Assembly: GCF_001429045.1 (NCBI RefSeq)
Contig: NZ_LMHY01000022.1
Span: 328,724-392,723 of the forward strand
Length of the DNA: 64,000 nucleotides
From: Pseudomonas sp. Root71
GTDB taxonomy: Bacteria > Pseudomonadota > Gammaproteobacteria > Pseudomonadales > Pseudomonadaceae
Direction: 5' to 3'
Shown: positions 10,551-19,482 of the stretch, piece after piece
Layout: each line of letters starts with the position of its first letter
Numbering within the stretch: the stretch's first letter is position 1
Program-made: the position numbers and the translations under genes
The notes under the pieces: generated by a model
The model's database searches: none
Told to the model about the DNA's origin: nothing
What the model saw: only the letters and a program-made list of their open reading frames with translations

Positions 10551-10745
10551 GATCACCTCCCGTTCGTTTAAAGCAGCGCCATCAGCCCGAGGCTGTCACT
10601 GCATCTGTATGGCGGTTGGTGCCGCCAGGGGGCAGAAAGTTCTACTGCCCGGGGAAAATTCCGTACAGCGCCGCCATTTATCCTTTTCCGATTGCGCCAC
10701 GCGGCGTGGAACTGGTATCTGTATGCATAACCAGTACCCCTCGAC

Positions 10746-12413
10746 ATGGCCCATTTTCCAGTGACCGCAAATCCCCTCGACGACCCGTTCTACTACTTGA
10801 ACAACTTCATGCAAGTGCTTGATTGGCTTGAGCAGCGCTTTGCCGATGTGCTGAGCGTCGACGAACTGCGTTTCATTAATCAGTTTAAGCGGTTGCCCCG
10901 TGAATCGCAGGCACTGCTGGTCAGAATGGTCATGCGCAAGGGCGTTCATTTCAGGGTGAGCAAACTGCATTACGAGGAAATCGGCGATACCGGCAGCGCC
11001 GTCGGGCCGCTGTTAGCGCTCGGTTGGGTCGATGAGCGAATGCCGTTGACGGTCGAAGCACTGTTCGAGGTGCTGCTCAAGGGTGAAATCCTCCAGGCCT
11101 TTGGCCCGGCAATCGATCAACCCAAAGGCAAGAAAGCCGATTGGTTGCCAGCGCTGTGCGAGCAGTTTCCCCAGGTAAAAAGCTTCAACGACTGGTGCCC
11201 GACCCTGGACGAGCGCCTGTTCAGCCTGACCATCATGCAATTGTGCGATCGCCTGCGCCTGATGTTTTTCGGCAACCTGTATCAGGACTGGTCGGAGTTC
11301 GTGCTGGCGGACCTCGGTATCTACACCTACGAAAAAGTCGAATTCTGCGCCGAGTCCCGTGGCTTGCGCAGCCGCGAAGACGTGGATGCCTGCGTCCTCC
11401 TGCACGCGTACCAGCAACAATTCGAAGCCGGTGAAGCGCTGGAAGAGGTGGCCGAGCGAATCAAGGGCCTGGCGCTGGATAATCCGTGGTTGCAACGCCG
11501 GCGCGGCAAGCTGTTGTTCCAGATGGCCCAGTACTGCGAACGCATCGCGGATTTCTCCATGGCCCTGAGCCTGTACCGCGAATGCGCTTATCCGGGTGCG
11601 CGGGCGCGGATCATTCGCGTGCTGGAACGCAGCGGTCAGTTTGAGCAGGCCATGGACCTGGCCGAGCAGGCCGAACAGGCACCGGAAAGCGCAGCCGAAC
11701 TCCAGCAGCTGCTGCGTGTGCTGCCACGCCTGCGGCGCAAGCTCGGCGGGCCGCCCATCAAGCGGGCAGCGCCTCGGGCAATGCAGCGTCTGGACCTGCA
11801 ATTGCCCAGGACAGACCCGGCGTTATCGGTGGAGTTCTACGTTCAGGCGCATCTGGGGCAAGAGTCGGCACCGGTGCACTATGTGGAAAACAGCCTGGTC
11901 AATTCACTGTTTGGCCTGCTGTGTTGGCCAGCGATCTTCGCGCCGTTGCCGGGGGCGTTTTTTCACCCATTCCAGCGCGGGCCGGTGGATCTGCTCAGCG
12001 AAGACTTCCAGGTCCGCCGGGCCGAACTGTTTCAGGCGTGCCTGGCCGAACTTGACGACGGGCGCTACCGGCAGACCATTCGCGAACGTTATGCCGCCAA
12101 GTGGGGCGTGCAGTCGCCGTTCGTGTTCTGGAGCGTGCTCAGCGAAGAGTTGCTGGAACAAGCCCTCGATTGCCTCCCGGCCGAGCACCTCAAGCACTGG
12201 TTCAACCGCCTCTTGCTGGACATCAAGGCCAATCGCGCCGGCATGCCGGACCTGATCCAGTTCTGGCCGCAGCAAAAGACCTACCGCATGATCGAAGTCA
12301 AAGGCCCGGGCGATCGCCTGCAGGACAACCAGTTGCGCTGGCTGGAATTCTGTCACGAACACCAGATGCCCATTGCCGTGTGCCATGTGCAATGGACGGA
12401 GCAGGGCGATTGA
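10746..12413 (+). CDS. FAN1-type structure-specific nuclease with VRR-NUC domain
   Basis: A 555-residue bacterial FAN1 homologue. Residues 1-110 form the N-terminal region (YYLNNFMQVLDWLEQRFADV and LPRESQALLVRMVMRKG, which resembles the SAP-like DNA-binding part of FAN1). The middle is helical and TPR-like (about 200-330). The C-terminal VRR-NUC nuclease (about 480-550) has the catalytic set GMPDLI, then EVKGPGDRLQDNQ with Asp, Glu and Lys of a PD-(D/E)XK site. FAN1 proteins cut 5' flaps and resolve interstrand cross-links. The gene overlaps the helicase by four bases, so the two are translationally coupled and likely act together. Confidence 0.85.
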   Translation: MAHFPVTANPLDDPFYYLNNFMQVLDWLEQRFADVLSVDELRFINQFKRLPRESQALLVRMVMRKGVHFRVSKLHYEEIGDTGSAVGPLLALGWVDERMPLTVEALFEVLLKGEILQAFGPAIDQPKGKKADWLPALCEQFPQVKSFNDWCPTLDERLFSLTIMQLCDRLRLMFFGNLYQDWSEFVLADLGIYTYEKVEFCAESRGLRSREDVDACVLLHAYQQQFEAGEALEEVAERIKGLALDNPWLQRRRGKLLFQMAQYCERIADFSMALSLYRECAYPGARARIIRVLERSGQFEQAMDLAEQAEQAPESAAELQQLLRVLPRLRRKLGGPPIKRAAPRAMQRLDLQLPRTDPALSVEFYVQAHLGQESAPVHYVENSLVNSLFGLLCWPAIFAPLPGAFFHPFQRGPVDLLSEDFQVRRAELFQACLAELDDGRYRQTIRERYAAKWGVQSPFVFWSVLSEELLEQALDCLPAEHLKHWFNRLLLDIKANRAGMPDLIQFWPQQKTYRMIEVKGPGDRLQDNQLRWLEFCHEHQMPIAVCHVQWTEQGD

Positions 12414-14698
12414 GCTACAGCATTGCGGTGCGGGCGCTGTGCGAGTTCACCGCCAAGGTCGGCGACCTCGACCTGCGCTTCACTCCGTCACCGACCGCAC
12501 AGGAAGGTATCGTCGGTCACCGTACGGTGGCCTCCCGGCGCAGCGAGGGCTACCAAAGCGAAGTCGCCCTTGAGGGCCAGTATCAGACCTTGACGGTCAA
12601 GGGCAGGGCGGATGGCTATGACCCCGGGCAAAATTGCCTGGAAGAGGTCAAGACCTACCGCGGCGACTTGAGCAAGCAACCGGCCAACCACCGTCAATTG
12701 CATTGGGCCCAGGTGAAAATCTATGGCTGGTTGATGTGCCGGAAACTGGATCTGGCTCGGATCAATCTGGCTCTGGTGTACTTCGACATCGTCAGCGAAA
12801 AGGAAACCTGCCTGGTCGAGCCTTTCGACGCCATCGAGCTGCAACAATTCTTCGAGCGGCATTGCGCGCTGTTCCTGCAATGGGCCGAACAGGAAGTCGC
12901 CCATCGTGAAGGGCGCAATCTGGCCGCCCAGGGCCTGGCCTTTCCCCATGCCGGTTTTCGACCAGGGCAGCGCCATCTGGCCGAATCGGTGTTCAAGGCC
13001 GTCAGCACCGGGCGCTGCCTGATGGCCCAGGCGCCTACGGGCATCGGCAAGACCCTGGGCACCTTGTTCCCCATGCTCAAGGCCCTGGCGCCGCAGCAAC
13101 TGGACAAGGTGTTCTTCCTCACGGCGAAAACCCCGGGACGGAAACTGGCCCTGGACGCCGCGCAAGTGATTCTTTCCAGCGCCAATGCGCCCCCATTGCG
13201 GGTGCTGGAGATCATCGCCCGGGACAAGGCTTGCGAGCACCCGGACAAAGCCTGCCACGGCGAGTCCTGCCCACTGGCCCGGGGTTTCTACGATCGCCTG
13301 CCCGCCGCACGGCAGGTGGCCAGTCAACTGAGCCTGTTGAACCAGAGCGCCTTGCGCGAGGTTGCCCTGGCGCACGATGTCTGCCCGTATTACCTGAGCC
13401 AGGAAATGGCGCGTTGGGCCGACGTGGTGGTTGCCGACTACAACTATTACTTCGATTTCAGCGCGTTGCTGTTCGGCCTGGCCCAGGCCAACAACTGGAA
13501 GGTCGCTGTGCTGGTCGACGAAGCCCATAACCTGGTGGAGCGGGGCCGGCAGATGTACAGCGCCAGCCTCGATCAGGCGACCTTCAACGGCGTGCGCAAA
13601 ACCGCGCCCGACGTGCTGAAAAAACCGCTGCAGCGGGTCAACCGCGAGTGGAATGCCCTGCATAACGCACAAACCGGCGCCTATCAGGCCTATGACAAGG
13701 GGCCGGAAAAGCTCCTTCAGGCACTGTCATCGTGCAGCGCCAGCATCGGTGACTACCTCAACGATCACCCTCAGGGCCTGGACAGCGCACTGCAGGGGTT
13801 TTACTTCGACATGCTGCATTTTTGCCGGGTCGGCGAACTGTTCGATGAGCAGTTCCTGTTCGACATCAGCAAGCGCGACCTCGAGCGCCAGCGCAGCCTC
13901 TCGCAACTGTGCCTGCGCAATGTGGTCCCCGCCGGGTTCATCCGCCCGCGCCTGACCGCCGCGCGCAGCACGGTGCTGTTTTCCGCGACCCTCAGCCCCC
14001 GGCACTATTACGCCGATCTGCTGGGAACACCGGCGGACACCGTGTGCATCGATGTCGAGTCGCCGTTTCACGCCGATCAACTGCAGGTGCACATCGTCGA
14101 CCAGATCTCCACGCGGTTCGTACATCGCCAGGCGTCTCTGGAACCAATCGTGGACTTGATCGCCAGGCAGTTCTGCGAGCGCCCCGGCAACTACCTGGCG
14201 TTTTTCAGCAGTTTCGATTATTTGCAGCAGGTGGCGCAGTTGCTGGCCGAGAAACATCCGCACATCAGTCTGTGGTCGCAGTCCCGAGGCATGGGCGAAG
14301 CGCAGCGCCAGCAGTTTCTCGAGCAGTTCCACGCCGACGGCCAGGGCGTCGGCTTTGCGGTACTGGGTGGGGCCTTCGGTGAAGGCATCGATTTGCCCGG
14401 CGGCCGGTTGATCGGCGCGTTTATCGCCACGCTGGGGCTGGCGCAGCTCAATCCGGTGAACGAGCAACTGAAACGACGCATGGCCGCGATTTTCGGTGCC
14501 GGTCATGACTACACCTATCTTTATCCTGGTGTGCAGAAGGTGGTGCAGGCTGCTGGGCGGGTGATCCGTACGCAACAGGATCAAGGGGTGGTGATGTTGA
14601 TCGACGACCGTTTTGGCGAGAGCAAGGTCAGGCAGTTGCTGCCGCGTTGGTGGGCTTTCCAAAATCCCGGTATGACCCATACTCCAGTGAAACCATGA
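12410..14698 (+). CDS. XPD/DinG-like Fe-S helicase with N-terminal RecB/Cas4-like nuclease domain
   Basis: A 762-residue superfamily 2 helicase. Residues about 55-115 carry a PD-(D/E)XK nuclease signature of the RecB/Cas4 kind: GRADGYDP (Asp), LEEVKTY (Glu-x-Lys) and QVKIYG (Gln-x3-Tyr). Walker A is PTGIGKT (about 209-215). Four cysteines spaced as in the XPD iron-sulfur domain lie in KACEHPDKACHGESC and HDVCPYY. The DEAH box is VDEAHNL (about 369-375); motif VI is near AAGRVIRTQQDQG. The start is a TTG at 12410 overlapping the FAN1 stop (TTGA), with GGAG eight bases upstream. The frame runs further up only inside fan1, where it has no family match. Confidence 0.85.
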   Translation: MSYSIAVRALCEFTAKVGDLDLRFTPSPTAQEGIVGHRTVASRRSEGYQSEVALEGQYQTLTVKGRADGYDPGQNCLEEVKTYRGDLSKQPANHRQLHWAQVKIYGWLMCRKLDLARINLALVYFDIVSEKETCLVEPFDAIELQQFFERHCALFLQWAEQEVAHREGRNLAAQGLAFPHAGFRPGQRHLAESVFKAVSTGRCLMAQAPTGIGKTLGTLFPMLKALAPQQLDKVFFLTAKTPGRKLALDAAQVILSSANAPPLRVLEIIARDKACEHPDKACHGESCPLARGFYDRLPAARQVASQLSLLNQSALREVALAHDVCPYYLSQEMARWADVVVADYNYYFDFSALLFGLAQANNWKVAVLVDEAHNLVERGRQMYSASLDQATFNGVRKTAPDVLKKPLQRVNREWNALHNAQTGAYQAYDKGPEKLLQALSSCSASIGDYLNDHPQGLDSALQGFYFDMLHFCRVGELFDEQFLFDISKRDLERQRSLSQLCLRNVVPAGFIRPRLTAARSTVLFSATLSPRHYYADLLGTPADTVCIDVESPFHADQLQVHIVDQISTRFVHRQASLEPIVDLIARQFCERPGNYLAFFSSFDYLQQVAQLLAEKHPHISLWSQSRGMGEAQRQQFLEQFHADGQGVGFAVLGGAFGEGIDLPGGRLIGAFIATLGLAQLNPVNEQLKRRMAAIFGAGHDYTYLYPGVQKVVQAAGRVIRTQQDQGVVMLIDDRFGESKVRQLLPRWWAFQNPGMTHTPVKP

Positions 14699-14711
14699 GG
14701 CGGAGGGATCA

Positions 14712-16631
14712 ATGAGCGAAGATCGGACCAGGGTCAGTGCCATCGAAGACGGTCGTTTTCGGCTATTGATCGATGCGGTGATCGACTATGCGATCTACAT
14801 GCTTGATCCGGACGGCATCGTTACCAGCTGGAACGCCGGCGCCAGGCGTTTCAAGGGCTATGAGGAGGCGGAAATCCTCGGCCAGCATTTCTCGCGTTTC
14901 TACACCGATGACGATCGCCGTGCGGGCTTGCCCCAGCGGGCACTGGACACGGCGATTCGTGAAGGGCGTTTCGAGGGGGAAGGCTGGCGGGTGCGCAAGG
15001 ACGGCACGCACTTCTGGTCCCATGTGGTCATCGATCCGATCCTCGACCCGTCGGGCACATTGCTGGGTTTCGCCAAGATCACCCGGGACCTGACCGATCG
15101 CAAAATGGCCGAGGAAGTCCTCAAGCAAAGCGAGCAGCAGTTCCGCCTGCTGGTGCAGAGCGTTACCGACTACGCGATCTACATGCTTTCCCCGGACGGA
15201 CGGGTGAGCAACTGGAACCCGGGCGCCCAGCGCATCAAGGGCTATTTGCCGGAAGAGGTCATTGGCCAGCATTTTTCGATGTTCTACACCCCGGAGGATC
15301 GCGATGCCTGCGAGCCACAACGGACACTGGACATCGCCGTTCGTGAAGGACGCTTTGAAAACAAGGGCTGGAGGGTGCGCAAGGACGGTACGCGGTTCCT
15401 CGCCCATGTGATTGTCGAACCGATCCGGGGTGACACCGGTACCTTGCTCGGTTTTGCCAAGATCACCCGGGACATCACTGAAGTCACCCAGGCGCAGCAG
15501 GCGCTCGAGCAAACCCGGGAGGCCCTGTTCCAGGCGCAGAAAATGCAGGCCATCGGTCAGCTCAGCGGCGGGATCGCCCACGACTTCAACAACCTGCTGA
15601 CGGTGATCCTCGGCAATCTGGAAATCGTGCGCAAACGGGGGACGGACGATCCCAAAATAACCCGCCTGATCGACAACGCCACCCAAGGCGCCTTGCGCGG
15701 GGTTTCCCTGACCCAGCGCATGCTGGCGTTTGCCCGACGTCAGGAGCTCAAGTCGGAACCGGTGCGGATACCAGCCTTGGTGGACGGCATTTCCGGGCTC
15801 TTGCGTAGCTCCCTGGGGCCTTCGGTGAACATCGAAACATGTTTTCCCGAGGATCTTGAACCGGTGATGGCGGACGTCAATCAACTGGAACTGGCCGTGC
15901 TGAACCTGGCGACCAATGCCCGTGACGCCATGCCCCACGGCGGGACCATTACCTTCAGTGCCAGGACCGAGGAAGTACTCGACAACGGCACCTCATTCCT
16001 GGCCGCGGGGCGCTATGTCTGCCTGAACATTACCGATACCGGCGAGGGCATGGATGAAGCCACGCTGGCCTCGGCTATGGACCCGTTCTTTACCACCAAG
16101 GGCGTCGGCAAAGGCACGGGCCTGGGGTTGTCGATGGTTCACGGTTTCATTGAACAACTGGGCGGACGGTTCATCCTCAAGAGCCGCAAAGACCATGGTA
16201 CGACCGCCGAACTCTGGTTGCCGGTCGCCACCCGTGGTGCGGCGGTGCAACCGGTCGCCGAAGCGGTGGCCGTGTCGGTGCCTGGCCTGTGTGTACTGGT
16301 CGTGGACGATGACAGCCTGGTGTTGACCAGCACCAGCCTGCTGCTAGAGGACCTTGGGCACCGGGTCATCAGTGCGGCTTGCGGTGCCAGGGCGCTGGAA
16401 CTGTTCAGCAGTGAACCGGAGATTGACCTGGTCATAACCGACATGGCCATGCCACAGATGAGTGGTGCTCAACTGGCCAAGGCCATCAGTATCTTGCGAC
16501 CGAGCGTGCCGATCATCCTCGCCACCGGTTATGCCGATCGGCTGGAAGGCTTTGCCGCGCGCCTGCCACGTTTGTCGAAACCCTATACCCAACTCCACCT
16601 GGTGGAAATCATTGCCCTGGCGATGAAGTGA
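14712..16631 (+). CDS. Hybrid histidine kinase: PAS-PAS-HisKA-HATPase-receiver
   Basis: A 639-residue soluble sensor kinase with no membrane segment. Two similar PAS domains (about 15-130 and 140-255) share YAIYML-DG-WN-GA-R-KGY and the GFAKITRDLTD/ITRDITE C-cap. HisKA has the phosphoacceptor His at about residue 290 in SGGIAHDFNNLL. The ATP-binding domain shows NLATNARDAMPHG, DTGEGMDE and GKGTGLGLSM. A C-terminal receiver (about 524-639) has acidic VVDDD and the phospho-Asp in VITDMAMPQMSG (about 577). The output partner is not in the window. GGAGGGATCA precedes ATG 14712, only 13 bases after the helicase stop. Confidence 0.9.
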   Translation: MSEDRTRVSAIEDGRFRLLIDAVIDYAIYMLDPDGIVTSWNAGARRFKGYEEAEILGQHFSRFYTDDDRRAGLPQRALDTAIREGRFEGEGWRVRKDGTHFWSHVVIDPILDPSGTLLGFAKITRDLTDRKMAEEVLKQSEQQFRLLVQSVTDYAIYMLSPDGRVSNWNPGAQRIKGYLPEEVIGQHFSMFYTPEDRDACEPQRTLDIAVREGRFENKGWRVRKDGTRFLAHVIVEPIRGDTGTLLGFAKITRDITEVTQAQQALEQTREALFQAQKMQAIGQLSGGIAHDFNNLLTVILGNLEIVRKRGTDDPKITRLIDNATQGALRGVSLTQRMLAFARRQELKSEPVRIPALVDGISGLLRSSLGPSVNIETCFPEDLEPVMADVNQLELAVLNLATNARDAMPHGGTITFSARTEEVLDNGTSFLAAGRYVCLNITDTGEGMDEATLASAMDPFFTTKGVGKGTGLGLSMVHGFIEQLGGRFILKSRKDHGTTAELWLPVATRGAAVQPVAEAVAVSVPGLCVLVVDDDSLVLTSTSLLLEDLGHRVISAACGARALELFSSEPEIDLVITDMAMPQMSGAQLAKAISILRPSVPIILATGYADRLEGFAARLPRLSKPYTQLHLVEIIALAMK

Positions 16632-17970
16632 CACGGCGGTTGTGCCGCTCATAGCGGGCCAGCATCGGCTGGGTGCTGATGCCGTGGACCAGTATGCTCA
16701 GTGCCACCACCGACAGCGTCAGGTCGGCACACAAGGTTGCCACCGAAGGCAACAGATCGTGGTTCAAGGCGTAGAAAAGGTAGTAGAAACTCCCGATGCC
16801 GCGAATCCCGAACCAGCCGATCAACCAGCGCTGGGGGCCATTGAGCAACGAACCCCAAGGCATCAGCCAGACACTCAACGGGCGAATCACGGCGAACAGC
16901 ACCAACGCGACCAGCAGCGCCCGCCAGTCCCAGTGCGCGATCAGCACAATACCGAGCAAGGTCACCAGAAACACTTCCATGGCCCGTTCCACCAGGCTGC
17001 CGAACGACAGCATGTCGCCCATCATGATCCCGGCGGCGACTTGCGTGTCTTGCAGGTGCTCCACATTGCCGAGCACGGCCGCCTCGGGTTCGACATGTTG
17101 ATGACCGACCACCGCTTGAACCAGATGTTCGGCCGGTGTATGGGCACCGCCGCTGGTCTTGACCTCGGCCTGACGCAAGCCCAGGCCGGCGGCAAACACC
17201 GAGAGAAACCCGTAGCCGTCGATGGTTTCGGCTGCGACATACGCCAGTGCGATCAAGGCCAGGGCCAGGTAGTCATTGGGGGAGAACGTACTGTCGTCAT
17301 TCTTGATGCGCATGACCAATGTCAGGTGACCAATGCCGCGTCCCATCCAGAAGCCGGTCAGCAGTCCGGCGGGCACGGCCCACAACAGACGCTTGAAGAA
17401 CCAGTCATCCAGGCCGCTGCCGAAGCTGCCGTTTTGCTGCAAAAACAACAGTCCCAAAATCACGAACGGGAAAGCGATGCCGTCGTTCAGTCCTGCCTCG
17501 CCCGAGAGCCCGAACCGCACCGGGTCATCATCCTTGGCGTCATTGACCTGAACCAGAGAGGCCAGGACCGGATCGGTCGGCGCCAGTATCGCCCCGATCA
17601 GCAGCGACGGCCCCCACCCCAGTCCGAAAGCGAAATGCAGCAGCAGGCAGACACCGACAATGCTCAGCACCATCACCGGTCCCGCCAGGGTGAATGCCAC
17701 TCGCCATTGGCGATCACGAAGCGGTGGTCGCAGCTTGAGCCCGCAGACAAACAATGAAAACAGCACCGCGACTTCCGTCAGGTGCTCGATCCAGAAGGCC
17801 GCCTCGTCGATATCCAGCCTGAGCAAACCCAGGCCCGCCGGCCCGATGGCGATGCCCAGGACCAGGCACACCGCTGAAGTGGTGACCGGCATCCAGCGCA
17901 GGTACGACGAGGTCAGTGCCAGGGTCAGTAACACCGCGCCCAACACCGCCACCCAGGCAACGAAACTCAT
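16609..17970 (-). CDS. CPA1/NhaP-type cation:proton antiporter
   Basis: A 453-residue polytopic membrane protein with about 12 hydrophobic segments. It carries SLLIGAILAPTDPVLAS, where the Thr-Asp-Pro corresponds to the unwound helix of Na+/H+ antiporters, and SGEAGLNDGIAFPFV, where the Asn-Asp pair is the CPA1 ion site. The probable function is Na+ or K+ export in exchange for protons. A soluble stretch after residue 250 (GLRQAEVKTSGGAHTP) interrupts the helices. The 3' end overlaps the kinase gene by 23 bases in convergent orientation, so the two messages can form a short antisense duplex. Confidence 0.88.
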   Translation of the reverse strand: MSFVAWVAVLGAVLLTLALTSSYLRWMPVTTSAVCLVLGIAIGPAGLGLLRLDIDEAAFWIEHLTEVAVLFSLFVCGLKLRPPLRDRQWRVAFTLAGPVMVLSIVGVCLLLHFAFGLGWGPSLLIGAILAPTDPVLASLVQVNDAKDDDPVRFGLSGEAGLNDGIAFPFVILGLLFLQQNGSFGSGLDDWFFKRLLWAVPAGLLTGFWMGRGIGHLTLVMRIKNDDSTFSPNDYLALALIALAYVAAETIDGYGFLSVFAAGLGLRQAEVKTSGGAHTPAEHLVQAVVGHQHVEPEAAVLGNVEHLQDTQVAAGIMMGDMLSFGSLVERAMEVFLVTLLGIVLIAHWDWRALLVALVLFAVIRPLSVWLMPWGSLLNGPQRWLIGWFGIRGIGSFYYLFYALNHDLLPSVATLCADLTLSVVALSILVHGISTQPMLARYERHNRRVTSSPGQ

Positions 17971-18049
17971 GGCTCAGATCTCGAAACAACCGCCAGTGCA
18001 GGGCTATAGGCTGTTGAGCATTGGAGGGCTACGTCGGTTCAATTATTAC

Positions 18050-18077
18050 CTGTAGGAGCGAGCCTGCTCCCACAGGG
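18050..18077. repeat. REP-type hairpin element
   Basis: TGTAGGAGC and GCTCCCACA flank GAGCCT: an imperfect copy of the Pseudomonas REP hairpin. It lies between the antiporter start and the MalY stop. Confidence 0.8.
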
Positions 18078-18084
18078 GACGTTA

Positions 18085-19239
18085 TCAGCCCTTGAGATGG
18101 CGCAAGCTGCGCTCCATCCGCGATATGCCTTCTTCCAGCAACGACCGTGGGCAGCCGAAGTTCAGGCGCACGAATTGCTTGCAGTCATCGCCAAAGTCCA
18201 GGCCCGCGCTCAAACCGACCTTGGCCTGTTCGAGGAAGAACTGTTGCGGGTTGTCCAGCCCCAGTGCCGTGCAGTCGAGCCATGCCAGGTAGGTGCTTTG
18301 CGGCAGGTTCATGGTGATGCCCGGCAGGCGGGTGCGCACGGCCTCGGCGAGGAAATCGCGGTTGCCTTGCAGGTAGACCTTCAGCTCGGCCAGCCATGGC
18401 GCGGCTTCGCTGTAGGCGACGCGGGTGGCTTCCATGCCCAGCGGGTTGACGCTGTCGACCATGCCGCAACGGGCGTGGTTGACCTTCTCACGCAGGTGGC
18501 GGTCCTGGATGATCATGAACGAGGTCTTCAGGCCGGCGATGTTGTAGGCCTTGCTCGCCGACATCAGCGTGATGGTGCGCTGGGCGACTTGCGGGCTCAG
18601 GGTCGCCATCGGAATGTGCTGGCGGCCGTCGAAGCACAACTCGGCGTGGATCTCATCGGAAATGATCCAGGCACCGTGCTCAAGGCAAATGTCGGCAATG
18701 GCTTGCAGTTCTGCGCGGGGGAAGGCCTTGCCCAGCGGGTTATGCGGGTTGCTCAGCAGCAGCGCGCCACCGCCTTGCAGCGACTGGCTCAGGGTGTCCA
18801 GCGGCGTGGTATAGGTGCCGTCGGCTTGCGCATCGAAATTCAGTTCGACCTTGTTCAGGCCCCAATGCCCGGGCGCATGGCGCAGCGGAGGGTAGTTCGG
18901 CACCTGCACCACGACATTCTGTGGCGCCTGCACCAGTGCCTTGAGCGCCATGTTGAAACCGGACTCGACGCCCGGCAGGAAAATCAGCTCCTGGGGTTCT
19001 ACGCGCCAGGCGTATTTGTTCCAGAGGTCGGCGACGATCGCCTCGCGCAGGTCATCCTGGGCCACGCTGTAGCCGACCATCGGGTGTTCCAGTCGTTTTT
19101 GCAGGGCCTGGATGATCACCGGCGGTGCGGCGAAGTCCATGTCGGCGACCCACATCGGCAACACGTCGGCCGGGTAGCGGCTCCACTTGGTACTGCCGGT
19201 GTGGTGGCGGTCGAACACCTGATCAAAATCGAAAGTCAT
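18085..19239 (-). CDS. MalY/PatB-family PLP-dependent cystathionine beta-lyase
   Basis: A 384-residue fold-type I aminotransferase-like enzyme. The N-terminal FDRHHTGSTKWSRYP and LPMWVADMDFAAPP are signatures of the MalY/PatB subgroup, which cleaves C-S bonds of cystathionine or cysteine conjugates. The PLP-binding lysine is at about residue 230 in MSASKAYNIAG, and the phosphate-binding Arg is in RLNFGCPRSLLEEG. The frame is open to 19368, but that extension crosses a REP hairpin at 19292-19319; ATG 19239 starts the conserved sequence. It is monocistronic. Confidence 0.88.
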   Translation of the reverse strand: MTFDFDQVFDRHHTGSTKWSRYPADVLPMWVADMDFAAPPVIIQALQKRLEHPMVGYSVAQDDLREAIVADLWNKYAWRVEPQELIFLPGVESGFNMALKALVQAPQNVVVQVPNYPPLRHAPGHWGLNKVELNFDAQADGTYTTPLDTLSQSLQGGGALLLSNPHNPLGKAFPRAELQAIADICLEHGAWIISDEIHAELCFDGRQHIPMATLSPQVAQRTITLMSASKAYNIAGLKTSFMIIQDRHLREKVNHARCGMVDSVNPLGMEATRVAYSEAAPWLAELKVYLQGNRDFLAEAVRTRLPGITMNLPQSTYLAWLDCTALGLDNPQQFFLEQAKVGLSAGLDFGDDCKQFVRLNFGCPRSLLEEGISRMERSLRHLKG

Positions 19240-19291
19240 GCGTAGTCTCATGAAAGCTGGGTTGGAATGCTGACCATGATAAACGCCAAGC

Positions 19292-19319
19292 CCTGTGGGA
19301 GCGAGCTTGCTCCCACAGG
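19292..19319. repeat. REP-type hairpin element (perfect copy)
   Basis: CCTGTGGGAGC and GCTCCCACAGG pair perfectly around GAGCTT. It lies between the divergent malY-like and fdnG genes. Confidence 0.88.
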
Positions 19320-19403
19320 TTGTGTGCCTTAGCTCGCATCGGGGAATCGCCCGACGGTCGGCTGTCATGGTGATTTCGACAGCATTGACTAAAGTTCAAG
19401 TGT

Positions 19404-19420
19404 CGGCAGCCAGGCTGCCG
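19404..19420. promoter_or_regulatory. Palindrome upstream of fdnG
   Basis: CGGCAGCC-A-GGCTGCCG is a perfect 8-base-pair inverted repeat about 60 bases before the fdnG start. It has no T-tract after it and does not match the REP core, so an operator is possible. No factor can be named. Confidence 0.35.
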
Positions 19421-19482
19421 CGACCGTGGTTGTTCAAAAAGGCCCGGCCATGTACCGGGTTCCACCTGATCAGGAGTGCACG

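Noticed and set aside
12101..12409. Upstream extension of the helicase gene
   Set aside because: The added codons lie inside fan1 and read as low-complexity mirror sequence; the coupled TTG start has a ribosome site.
16642..17757. Plus-strand open frame of 371 codons
   Set aside because: Antisense to the conserved antiporter, rich in Gln, His and Arg as expected for a mirror of membrane helices.
18097..19245. Plus-strand open frame over the MalY/PatB gene
   Set aside because: Mirror frame of a well-conserved PLP enzyme, no ribosome site.
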